A stretch of DNA of 64,000 nucleotides from Adineta vaga (lineage: Eukaryota; Rotifera): assembly GCA_021613535.1 (NCBI GenBank), contig CP075492.1:11160001-11224000 (forward strand). Reading direction: 5' to 3'. This document shows positions 49,701 through 60,328 of the stretch, one piece after another. The first letter of the stretch is position 1, and each line of letters begins with the position of its first letter. The position numbers and the translations under genes were made by a program. The notes below the pieces were generated by a model, which saw nothing but the letters and a program-made list of their open reading frames with translations, had not been told where the DNA came from and did not search any database.

Positions 49701-52485
49701 CGAAGAATCTAAGTTGTGAATGGTAAAACAATAATCTGTAAAGCCTTGTTCTTTCTTATTATCATGATTTCTAATCTATGCGAAGACATATAAAATTATT
49801 TACACGAATATATTTATATTTAATCATAATACAAAAGGAAAAAAAAGGAACCATGAATACATACGACGAATTAATGTAAGTATTTTACTAAATCAATAAA
49901 GCATAAGCTAGAAATCCTGTCTTGATTTATCTATTGAATATTTCAATAGAGAAAATTATGTTCGGAAATTTCTTCCGAAGTAGATCTGTTCGATCGAATG
50001 GAAATTCAATTGAACTTTTCCGTTGATCAAATAAGACTCAGTTCTTATTGTTTGAGTTAGTCAATTATTTTTTAATATTGACCGTTTTTTTTCTCTCTTC
50101 TTCTTTGAATGTGATAATCTTTTTACAAAAATTGTTTCGTTCTGACAGTTCTAAGTGCATCATCACGTCCAAATCTGTTTTCACTATTCTTGTTTGTAAT
50201 GATATTCGAGTGATTGTTTTTCTCAGTCTATCACGAATAAGATAGAAAAAAAAGGCAGAGAAAATTCATTTTTCATAACAGTGTAATTTATCATCAATAT
50301 TGGCTGAAGATTGGTTTTTCTCAATCATGGATACATATATTCATGAAACTACTCTATTAAAGTAAAGCTTACTTTTTATTCCATATAAATCTATAGTATA
50401 CTAAAAACAAAACAAAGGATTTTTTCATGATTGAATACGTCAGAACTTCTGACTCATTTGTATATAGTATATATCAAAATCAGATAGGACGAACTAAATA
50501 GATGATAATACTTATACGATTGTTCTTTTGTTTATTATTTCTCTATCGATAGAACCTATGGTACGTATTGATAGATATTAATTATCTCTAAACAGAAAGC
50601 AAAAGAGTATGACAATAGTAGAATGTTATAGATTAACCTTCTATAACTCTATAGAAAATAAACATTCACAAAAGAATATTCTATTGTCCTTTGAAAACAA
50701 AATACAACTAAATCTTGTTGAATTTTCAAGGCGACAACTTGTCGAAGTTTTCTTCGTTGACGTAAATATCTTTGACACAATACTTGTTCCTGTTTGTTTA
50801 TTCCTATCGTATTTTATCCTTTAACAAATATCTCTCATCACTAACTTTGAAGCTCGAAATATCAGTCTATTACGAGAATGTTTATATATCAAAAGAATTA
50901 CGACATTGTATTGATTAACAGATAGAAAAGCATTACTTGGCAAATATGTAAGTATCGTTTTCTTTTGTTAAGTATAGATTCCCTTCAACTTCTTGTTTTT
51001 TCGCAACTAATTCTAACCGAAGGTTGATCTTTTAATCAAAAGTAGATCATAATATGCTTCAATGAATAATTTAATGAGAATAGGTGAACTATCTGCAATA
51101 TTGTCTAGTCTCAAAATCTTTCTTTTTCTTTTTTTCTCTGAATCAACTATTTTCTTAATCAAATCTATGAGAGAAATAAATAACATTAGTTTATTTACTT
51201 CATGACATTGGTATTGATGAATGATAAAGGAAAATTTGTTTATCTCATCTATCAATAAGTTTCTACATAGAATTTTGTTTTGTCTGCAAACATATAACGC
51301 GTTTCTTCAGTGATAATCTAATCTATACTCAACATAACTTATTTTCAATTGTATATCGTCACTTAAATGACAAGTGTTATGTTGTATTTTGTTTCACTCA
51401 ATCATATGTTCGCTGTTCTGAATCGTCAGTGATGTTGACACCAATGAGTATACTACAAAAATCTACTCTCTCTATATATGAGTCCACTTCCTGTAATGTT
51501 ACGTGCTCAACAGAACTACTATTGATTTTGTGAATACTTTATTAGTCTAAATTATTAAATATTGTCAAGAATAGTGCATGAAATAGTATAATCAGACATG
51601 TCCTGTTCATATATACATATATCAAATGTTAGAACTATATTTAGATATAACATCAATGAAATTATAGAAGTCGTTGATATTTTATATTGTATTCGGAAAA
51701 GAATACGTAGATCATAATTCTTTAGAACTCTGAATACTTTTTGATGAAAAAGAAAATTAGAATCATTTGACGTTTCACACGTTTTTCTCTCTTTATGTTT
51801 AAGAAAGCAAAATCTTTTCTTTCCATCTTCTTCTATCGCTACGTCAATTTGATCATGTCTGACATTCCTCAGACGTAAGAAAAGAAAAACGAAGAATTTC
51901 ATATCCTTATAGTAATTTATTGTCTCTTTTATTGAGCGAAGCGAATCATTTCATTTGTTAGATTACATATGCACGTTATTGAGGAGTTTTGCCGACATGA
52001 AATCTATCTCTATTTGGTTAGTAGTATGAGTAAGAGAGGGGGAGGAAGGGAAGAAGAAAAATCTAACACGAAGGTGCATCGAGCAATGAAATAGTGCGAA
52101 AGAAAACAAATGAATAAATGTGTTTAAAAGTGAGGTAATGTAATTTGAATATGATATATGTGATAATTATCACTTCCTCTTCATCAAAAGAAAACCTGAA
52201 AAGAATTTCAACGAAGACATTCTTTTGTTCGTTTCTTGATCTATAGAAGAAATATGATTACATCGGTGAACATGTAACTTTTTTCTTCTACCATTAATCC
52301 TTGTCTATTCAATTATCAAGTATTGATTATTCTGTTAAATAAGAAAGAATTGCGAAAGATAACCTTGAAAAGACCTTCTTTTACTTAGTTTTCATAGAAA
52401 ATAATCTATTTATTTTAGACAATGGTTTGATTTTACTTCAAATAATTACACAAGAAATATTTTCTTTCCAATTGATTTTGATACA
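46723..52485. other. 5.8-kb gene-poor region
   Basis: No convincing gene on either strand. Only low-complexity Lys/Phe/Ile-rich frames of 60-115 residues without family resemblance. Features seen: a TTC-repeat tract at about 47642-47668, a GA run at about 48626-48642, a GAG/GAA purine tract at about 49001-49040 and many pyrimidine-rich stretches. By far the longest gap in the window. It precedes the GPCR and may be its 5' regulatory or untranslated region, or hold a non-coding RNA. Confidence 0.5.
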
Positions 52486-53974
52486 ATGGTTCTCTCATTA
52501 AATCAAACTTTAACAGCAGCAACTGAAACCAATGGTGTTATCAAACTTTCCGATGATTTACATTGGTATCCATTCAATCCTGGTGAATGTCCACCACCAT
52601 ATTATGTTATTCTTCAAGGTGTATGTGCACCATTAATTATTATTATTTCAACTGTTTTAAATTCTTTAATTGCTGTTGTTCTATTACAAAAACATCTTCG
52701 TTCATCAACAAATATTCTTCTTTTAGCGATTGCACTTTATGATACATTAACTGGACTTTTTCCTTTTCCTGCCTACATATTTGTCTTTACATTTCGACAA
52801 TGTAATGATTATATACCATTCAATTATGGTTGGTTTCATCGAATTAATCATGATGTTCTTCCATTTATTTTTCATACATGTTCAATTTGGGTAAACAAGA
52901 AATAAATTCAATATATTCCATTGTATTTCTCATACAAAATTTGTTTATGTTATATATTCTAGGTGACAGTTGTATTAGCTATTCAACGTTATATCTATGT
53001 ATGTCATTCAGAGAAGGCCAAACAATGGTGTACTGTACCTATGGCATTAAAAGCAATTGCATGTGTCAATATTTTGGCATTAATTGTAGCTATTCCAATG
53101 TTTATTGAAGGTACATTTCATGCCCAAACAGTTCGTTCATTAATTGATCCAAAGAAAGTTTTCAATGCATGTACTGTTCGTGATTATTCTGAAGACAAAC
53201 GTTATCGAACATTGTTTTCCATCTATTCACTTATTCGTGCGTTATTAATCAATGTGGGTCCATGTACAATACTCGTTATATTCAATGCTATACTTGTCGA
53301 ACGTATGAGAGAAGCAAAACAAAATCGAGATAAACTCATTCGAAGGCGTAGTTATGAATCTCGAGCACAAGAACAAACAAATGTTACATTTATGCTTGTA
53401 TGTTAAATCAAAATTGAAATCAATGCATACATTGATACATTGCTTTTTCTTTTAGATTATTGTCGTCACATTATTTTTAATTGTAGAAATTCCCATGGCT
53501 ATTTATATAATTGTTACAGCTATTTTACGATTATTTCAATCTTCATTTCAAAGTAATTTTCTTCAATTTGCTGTACAATTATTAAATTTTGCTGTTTTAC
53601 TCTCCTATCCAATAAATTTTTTTATTTATTGCCGGATGTCACGAGCATTTCGTGATGCTTTTACCCGACTTTTATGTGCATCATTTCTCAATACACAACA
53701 AGAACGTTTACAATCCATGGCAGCACCATTACTTGGCAAACAATGTCTAGTCGTTACAAATAATACTGAATTGAAAACATCGAATATGGAACCAACAATG
53801 CATGCATCCACTGTGATATTAAATTCTCCAACGAATGATATACCGATGACATCTTTAACACCTCATAGTAGCAATGATTTAAAGGCAAATTCAACTGGAT
53901 CTGTAGAAAAAGCACGTGTATCTTTTAGTGATGAAGTTAATCAATCAACAAATATGAAACGAACTGATCTATAA
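52486..53974 (+). CDS. Rhodopsin-family GPCR, sex-peptide/MIP receptor-like
   Basis: Three exons (52486-52890, 52963-53397, 53456-53974) with 72- and 58-bp introns, 452 residues. Extracellular N-tail with an Asn glycosylation site (NQT). TM1 is IIIISTVLNSLIAVVLL; TM2 NILLLAIALYDTLTGLF; TM3 ends LAIQRYIYVCHSEKAKQWCT, where QRY replaces the DRY motif. That QRY-I-x-VCH...A-x-x-WCT block is characteristic of the sex peptide receptor/myoinhibitory-peptide and dmsr-type peptide receptors of protostomes. TM6-7 include MLIIVVTLFLIVEIPMAIY and SYPINFFIYCRMSRAFRDAF. The cytoplasmic tail is Ser/Thr-rich with several phosphorylation-prone runs. Ligand unproven; an amidated neuropeptide is most likely. 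Confidence 0.82.
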
Positions 53975-54733
53975 TCAAGACTGTTTTTGTTTTATGTAAT
54001 AGATAAGTGCCAAAATAGAAAATGAAAAAAAAACTGTTCAAATTCATTTTTTTTATTCTTACGACTTGAACTACTTAGGTATCATTCTATATCAACTTGA
54101 TCATGAATATCATTAATGAGATAGAATTCCAAAGAAAAGAAACTTATTTCTTTTATTTTAACAATTACTTGCTCCTTCCAGGTTGATGACAAGTTAATAA
54201 GAATAGAAAAGAGCACGTTTCCGTTTCAACACACGTTTAGTTTTCAACGTCATCTCGATCCTCATCGAATTACATTTCTGTCAAAATTCTAAACTTCAAT
54301 CAAGAAAATCTATTCGAATTTATGAATATTATCAAATGACCTATTTCCGTAATAATTAACTTTCAATGAGAACATTTTCTCTTCATCCACAAACAAAACG
54401 AACAACTTTATCTCATGAATTTCATCATATTATTAACTATTTATGTAATTTTCTAGGTTTCTTTTCTTGATAAATTTTTGTTAAGATAATGCAATCATCC
54501 GATTTCGTCTATTAATAGAATACATGTTTGCAGACTTGTTAAGATAATCATAGCTATAGTATGCATCGATCCATAGCCAAAGAAATTACTAGTCAAGTAT
54601 AGCTAATTGAAATATGTACTATTTTTAAGTTTTATTGTTATGAAAACGAATAATATAATGAATGAAACAACAAAACAAACCATGCTATCATATAAATAAT
54701 TCTTAAAATTGCGTAAAATCATTCGATATTTTC
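53975..54733. other. Convergent intergenic region
   Basis: About 0.76 kb between the GPCR (+) and PhnW-like (minus) 3' ends. A+T-rich, no ORF or RNA recognised. Confidence 0.5.
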
Positions 54734-54940
54734 CTATTGTTTATTATCATTCTTTAATGGTAAATCGATATTCATTTCTTTGCAAACTTGTTTGATTGAT
54801 TCAGCTAAAATTTCCATATCTTTTTCGAATAATCGACCAATATTACCAATACGAAAGCAATCTGCTACCATTGTTTTTCCAGGATAAATCAATTGATCTA
54901 AAACAAAAAAAAGAAAGTATTTTCATAAATGGCTGAAAAC

Positions 54941-54971
<31 letters not shown>

Positions 54972-56349
54972 TTCAAACCTTTTTCACTTAATTTCTTATA
55001 GAATGTTTCGAAATGAAACGGTGCTGGTGGATAATAATATGACGTGATAATAAAAGTTTGATAATCAGGTTTAATTAATTCAATGAAACCAAATGATTGC
55101 ATCAATTCTCGAATACGTTTATTATTTGTTTGATATCTAATGCAAAAGAAGAGAATACTTAATAGTATGTAAGAGTGATTTGTACCGTTTTCCTCGTCCT
55201 GGAACACCACCTTCTTCGTCTAATTCATCCAAAGCACGTTTAAAGGCAAGAAGTGAATGAGTTGGAGCTATAGGAATCAAAAAAGAAACCAAGCAAGATT
55301 ATGTATTAACTTTTGATAATAATACATACGTGTAAAACGAAATTGTTTACTCTGTTCCATATAAATATATTGATCATAAAGATCAAGAACTAGACTACGT
55401 GCTTGACCTATATCAAAATCATATATTGATAAGTGAATACAACAAAATATTAATTAGAATTACCTTGACAGGTAAGTAAATGTTCTTTTTTGCAGATAGT
55501 AAATGAAAAACCAGGTACACCTTCGATGCATTTATTAGCCGAACTAACAATATAAGTAATATGACCATTACGAAGACTAACAGGTATAGCACCAAAAGCA
55601 CTCATGGAATCAACAATATATACGAGTGAACCTAATAAAGAAAGTTATATAAATAGAAGTAAACTATATCAATTATAAAACCTTTTTTAGCACCATGATC
55701 ATATACAATTTGGCCAACTTCGTCAACAGGATTTAATATTCCGGAACTTGTTTCACAATGAACCATTGCCACATGTGTATATTGATTTGATTGTAGTTTT
55801 TCAGCAACTTTATCAGTTTGAACTCGTTCAGTTTCAGAAAAAGAAAGAACATCATGAGGAATACTCAATGCTCGACATATTTTCCCCATTCGTTGTCCGT
55901 AAGCACCATTTTCAATAACTAAAACCTTCAATAAAAAGTAATCGATAGAAAAATATATAAATACAAAAAATCTAATTTACTCGAGCATCTTGTCGAGGAA
56001 CTGATGTTGAAAATGTTGCTTCAACTGCATATGAACCACTTCCTTGAATAAGTACAGCTGCATAATCGTCTGCAGATGCGTCTGTAAGGACAATAATGAA
56101 TAAGAAATTATGTATATTCAAGAAGATTTTACCTGCTAATTCAAGTAGTTTTTGACGGATATGTGCGACTATATTTAAAAAAACTGTATCACGTGAACCT
56201 AAATCATGTAACATAGCTTGTTTGACTGTTAAACTGGTTGTTAAAGGACCAGGTGTAAATAATTTCGGATCATTCTCTAAATATGCAAAGAAATTATTCG
56301 TATATTTTCTTTGTAATTAAAATCAAATTAAATTACCTTTGATATCCAT
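54734..56349 (-). CDS. phnW: 2-aminoethylphosphonate--pyruvate transaminase (PhnW-like)
   Basis: A fold-type I PLP aminotransferase that would convert 2-aminoethylphosphonate plus pyruvate to phosphonoacetaldehyde plus alanine. Exon 1 is tiny (MDIKE). Then [66 protein letters not shown] and [11 protein letters not shown]. The PLP lysine is in [15 protein letters not shown], the exact PhnW form. [20 protein letters not shown] and FRIGNIGRL complete it. Family motifs separate it from AGXT serine-pyruvate transaminases. About 365 residues, normal PhnW length. Six or so introns of 50-75 bp, one with a GA repeat, so it is fully nuclear even if of bacterial origin. The start is 116 bp from a divergent C2H2 gene. 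Confidence 0.88.
54944..54971. repeat. (GA)n microsatellite in a PhnW intron
   Basis: About 14 uninterrupted GA units (TC on the coding strand) form the pyrimidine-rich part of an intron. Confidence 0.9.
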
Positions 56350-56465
56350 TTTCTAAACGACTTAGATTACGACTATAGGAACGATAATAACTGATTTGGT
56401 TATGTTATCTTTGGTAACTGCGAGGTGAGGTGAACTCGTTGACCAATAGAATTTCGACTATACAA

Positions 56466-57311
56466 ATGGAACAAACAACAACAACAACGAGAAAGAAAAA
56501 TGGGTATTATTTTCTTCCAATGTCTGGTACAGTTTTGGAATTCAATTCAAGTCAATCATTATTTTTACAATATTATAAAAATCTATTGCCAAAATCAATT
56601 AATAATGAAATCAATTTAACAAAAAAAAGTACGAAACGTTGTTCATCATCTTATCGACAACGTTTAGAACGTATTAAAAATAATTGTCAATTAATTCGTC
56701 AACGTCGTCGTCGTTATTGTTCATTTCCAATTTCACCAATTGAACTTCGTCCAAGTATATTTCAACAACGTTTCTATCAATCAGGTTCATTGGAATTATT
56801 AAATGTCAATGATAAACATTGGCAATCAACGAATATATTACGTTTATCAAATGAATATTTATATAAATGTAAATATGCAATGCATTCATCAACAAATCGA
56901 TATTTTAAACAAAATGAATTTTATACTTTTCTTCGAGAACTTTTCCTATGTTCAACAATAATCAATGACAGTGATAACAATAATTATCAATGTCAACTAT
57001 GTGATTATCATTTTCAATCCAATGATATGTTAAATTTACATTTAAATCGTCAAAGTATATCAATACAATATCGATGTTTAACATGTCAATCATTGATTAA
57101 AACAATGAATCCATGTCAGGCTTATTATCATTTGTTATTACATACAAATTCAACGAAAGAAAACTGTATTGGACGATTGAATATGAATTATGATAAACAA
57201 ACTTGTTCAGTAAGAAAATCTTCATAGAAAATTTCAAATAAATATAAATTGTTTTCTATCATTCTTTAGGAATTTATTGATGATATGTTTACAAAATTTT
57301 CCAATTATTAA
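56466..57311 (+). CDS. C2H2-type zinc-finger-like protein, unknown
   Basis: Start taken at ATG 56466 (MEQTTTTTRKKNGYYF); the frame is open upstream but has no better ATG. One intron follows the TCA codon (donor GTAAGA); exon 2 encodes EFIDDMFTKFSNY and stop at 57311. The N-terminal half is basic (RQRLERIKNNCQLIRQRRRR) and Ser-rich. The C-terminal half has a C2H2-like finger, YQCQLCDYHFQSNDMLNLHL, and a second degenerate one, YRCLTCQSLIKTM with later HLLLH. About 268 residues. Possibly nucleic-acid binding. I do not recognise the family. Convergent with the p66-like gene, 84 bp apart. Confidence 0.6.
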
Positions 57312-57395
57312 TCTCGTTTTAATCTGATATTTTTGCTGTGATAATTTCAAGAATAAATTTATTGATTTATAGTGATCAAAATTCTCAACTAGAGT

Positions 57396-57842
57396 TTATT
57401 TTTTTTGTTGGTAATTAACTTCTAAACGACGTTCACTTTCTTTTGCTTGTAGAAATGCGGATTTCATCGATTGACGATGTTGTTCAAGAATGAAATGTCT
57501 CATTCGATTTTGTTCACATTGATCACAGAGATAAATTCGTTGTTGATGTTCAAAATATGAATACCACCAATTGACTGTTGAATCTACTCGACAATTCGCA
57601 CAATTATGTGGTAGTTTTGAAATACAATCGATTGAATCAGTAGTAATGAGATAATTCATAACACAGTCTAAACCTTGATGTTCAAGAAAATCTAAATCTC
57701 GTGAATTTGGTATGAAGTTATTAAAGGAATTAAACACATGTTGAGATGATGGTGATAAGGTTAATAATTTACTTTTTAAATTTTGTCGTAATTCAAGACG
57801 TTTTTCTATTAATTCATCATTATCAGTGAACATTTCAAACAT
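57396..57842 (-). CDS. Short p66/GATAD2-like protein (NuRD GATA zinc finger)
   Basis: Start at ATG 57842 (MFEMFTDNDELI); a longer frame exists but only from a TTG. Single exon, 148 residues. The C-terminal half has one GATA-type Zn finger: CANC, about 18 residues with WW and the aromatic YF, then CDQC. The helix QHRQSMKSAFLQAKESERRL follows. Spacing and helix match the CR2 region of p66 (human: CxxC, CEQC, then HTNRLKNAFVKALQQEQ). p66 is a Mi-2/NuRD subunit. The CR1 coiled coil that binds MBD2/3 is not seen, so this may be a truncated paralogue. The N-terminal ELIEKRLELRQNLKSKLLTL helix is a weak alternative. Confidence 0.6.
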   Translation of the reverse strand: MFEMFTDNDELIEKRLELRQNLKSKLLTLSPSSQHVFNSFNNFIPNSRDLDFLEHQGLDCVMNYLITTDSIDCISKLPHNCANCRVDSTVNWWYSYFEHQQRIYLCDQCEQNRMRHFILEQHRQSMKSAFLQAKESERRLEVNYQQKK

Positions 57843-58108
57843 TGTCAATGAGAAAACTAACGGTGTGAGTGAATGGCGCCTCCAATGTGTCAAATTCTCA
57901 TTGTACTTAGAGTTTTGATTCAGTGATAGATTTCAAAAAGGATAAGAGATAACATCTTTCTCTAGTTTCATGACATGATACTCAATAATGTGAACAAGAT
58001 CTTCTAGAGATAATAGATTTCAGAAAAAAAAGACGACTATTAGCAAAGGTGCATGAAAGAAGAAAATGGGTGCGAAAACCTTTTGAAAAAAACAAAAACG
58101 ATTCTTCT

Positions 58109-59773
58109 TTAATTATTTGTTTTTAAAGTGAATGCTAATTGTTCTAAGTAATTTAATTTTGATTCAAATTGATTTGTTAATTGTTCAACACTTTCAATAC
58201 GTGCACTTAAACTTAGTTGACGTTTTTGTTCATCGGAAAGATAAGATGCTGGTTTACTTGTACCTAGAGAGAAATCTAAACGTCGTTGAATATCATTAAG
58301 CATGATCGATAGACGATTATTAATTTGAGTATTTTCTGTGACAACTTCTTTCAAATCAATAGGTTTTTTTGCTTGTTGAAATTTTTTACATGTTGACGAA
58401 TATTTCAGTATTCGAAAGATTTTTATTGCCGTTATATAACGTTTAGGTAAATCTTCAATTGATGTTATTGATTTTCTTCGAATGTGATCTAGTTTTGATG
58501 CTGTTGTTGAACTGTATCGAAAAGGATTCTTTTCACAACGATTAGGATTAGATGAAGATCGATGAAATGGTGGTGCTGAACTTGGATTTGATGGTGGTGG
58601 CATAAGTGCATTGACACGTCGTTGAATTAATGTATAGATTTTCCATGTCGCAACAAAACGATCACCTTGATAAGTACATCGAAGTCGCCACCAATTTCGA
58701 ATCACACTTGCAGCAGCTGGTACAAGACGATTGAATGCTTCATCACGTTTCTGTTCTTGAACTTTGATTGCCAAACCCTTTAGATTTAAACGAGAAAAGA
58801 AAACAACAATTAATCAAAGAGAAAGAAGAAAGTATAATCTATCCCGTACACTTCCGATTATACCCGCTGGTAAACACCAAAATGCAACACCCAGATAACA
58901 GATAGTTGCTGTTATCATTTTACCAATATACGTTTTCGGACAGAGATCACCAAATCCAATTGTTGTCATCTAAATAAAGAAAACGAATAGTATACAACCA
59001 GATTTTCTTTTTGAAACGATATTAACTGTAATAATTGAAAACCACATTGAATCTGCCATTGATCGAAATGATCCGGAACATTCAGTGGCATCTATTGGTT
59101 TTTCAGCGATATAAACAAGATAACCACCGGTAATTAAAAACATAAAACCAATAACAATTGTAACCGTCAATTCTTGACGATGTTTTAAACAGATTTCTTT
59201 TAAAATTCTCCACGATGATAATTGTCGATCAACGCGTAAAAATCGAATCATTTGTAATGGTGGTAGATAATCTAATGCAATGTCAGTAAATTCACCTGTT
59301 GTTATACCTGTTGCTAACACTAATCCGAATCCACAAAGTGTTAGAATATCAAGAACAATCATCGGTTGTGTGACAAACATAAAACGACCTAACAATGTTC
59401 GATATTTTGCCAGACAACCCGCTGCCCATATCCGTAATATAAGTTCATAAGTAAAAAATATACATAAAAGTAATTCACCATAGTACAGTTGTGTATTTAA
59501 TGTTGATCGCCATTCTATAATCGTTGATATTGAACCAAAGACGAGTGATATCAATGTTAGAAGAAAAACAAATGAATGATAGATCAATGTTTGTTTGCCT
59601 TCTTGTCTTTCGAGAATATGATAGATATCAGCTTTATGAATATGAAATCTTGGGAAACAACGTGAGAATCCATCAGAAGTATCTTCATCGTTCAGATCTA
59701 ATGTTGCAGAATAAATAGATATTGCCGATGGACGTGATGCAGGAGAGAGAGTACTTTTACGTCGAATACTCAT
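58109..59773 (-). CDS. KCNQ: KCNQ-type voltage-gated K+ channel
   Basis: Six-TM K+ channel of the M-current family. Start chosen at ATG 59773 (MSIRRKST), as a cytoplasmic N-tail is expected; an ATG near 59938 is in frame and possible. S1-S3 run from IYHSFVFLLTLISLVFG to MIVLDILTLCGFGLVLATG. S4 is LQMIRFLRVDRQLSSWRIL, with the first family Arg missing and an Arg replacing His. S5 is TVTIVIGFMFLITGGYLVYI, pore helix RSMADSMWFSIIT, filter TTIGFGD instead of GYGD, S6 YLGVAFWCLPAGIIGSGLAI. KVQEQ and helix A (AAASVIRNWWRLRC) bind calmodulin; helices B, C (NDIQRRLDFSLG) and D are present. About 500 residues. Needs PIP2, made from the PI4K pathway. Confidence 0.9.
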
Positions 59774-60328
59774 CTTTCGATGTGTAATTGTTTTCTTTTT
59801 TCTTCTTTTTATTTTACATTGGCATGAAATAAATGATCCTCGCGTTTTTTGACCTTTATTCGAGCATGATGAATCAAATTCATAGACGCATGTGTTTCTT
59901 TTCGACAAGAGAAAAAGAAAAAAGACCGCTACTATCATGAGAGAAGTATATATATACACATCAGCAGTCTTGATTTCTTCGTGTTTTGGATAGTTTTACT
60001 CAAACAGAAAAAGAAAATGCAAACCAAACACAAGATAGAATTCGTTCGTCATCACAATGATCAGAAATCAATATGTCAAATACATACATATAAAAGATGA
60101 TTTGATCAATTTGACCGATCTGTTGTTGCCATCGAGTGACCTCTATCTAACAATAAAATTGTTATATAGATGTTCTAGAGATGGTTGTCATGAAACATAC
60201 GATCGTGGCTTTCTTTTCATGGATGAAATTAATTCCGAAAGAGAGAAAAAAAACGAATATTACGTTCAAATGTTTAGATCAATAGTCCTATTATCTATTT
60301 AAAATAAAACTTATTATTCATTTGTAAA
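59774..60328. promoter_or_regulatory. Divergent upstream region of KCNQ and MAPK15
   Basis: 555 bp between divergent starts. Contains an in-frame KCNQ extension up to about 59959 that could be 5' UTR or N-terminus, and TATATATATACAC near 59947-59959. No separate gene recognised. Confidence 0.45.

Noticed and set aside
46723-52485. Several 60-115 residue frames in the gene-poor region
   Set aside because: None has a plausible signal peptide, domain, or splice partner; composition matches background.
58970-59959. Longer KCNQ N-terminus from an ATG near 59938 (hydrophobic MIVAVFFLFLL)
   Set aside because: KCNQ N-termini are cytoplasmic; an extra hydrophobic leader is unlikely, so the ATG at 59773 is preferred, though not excluded.
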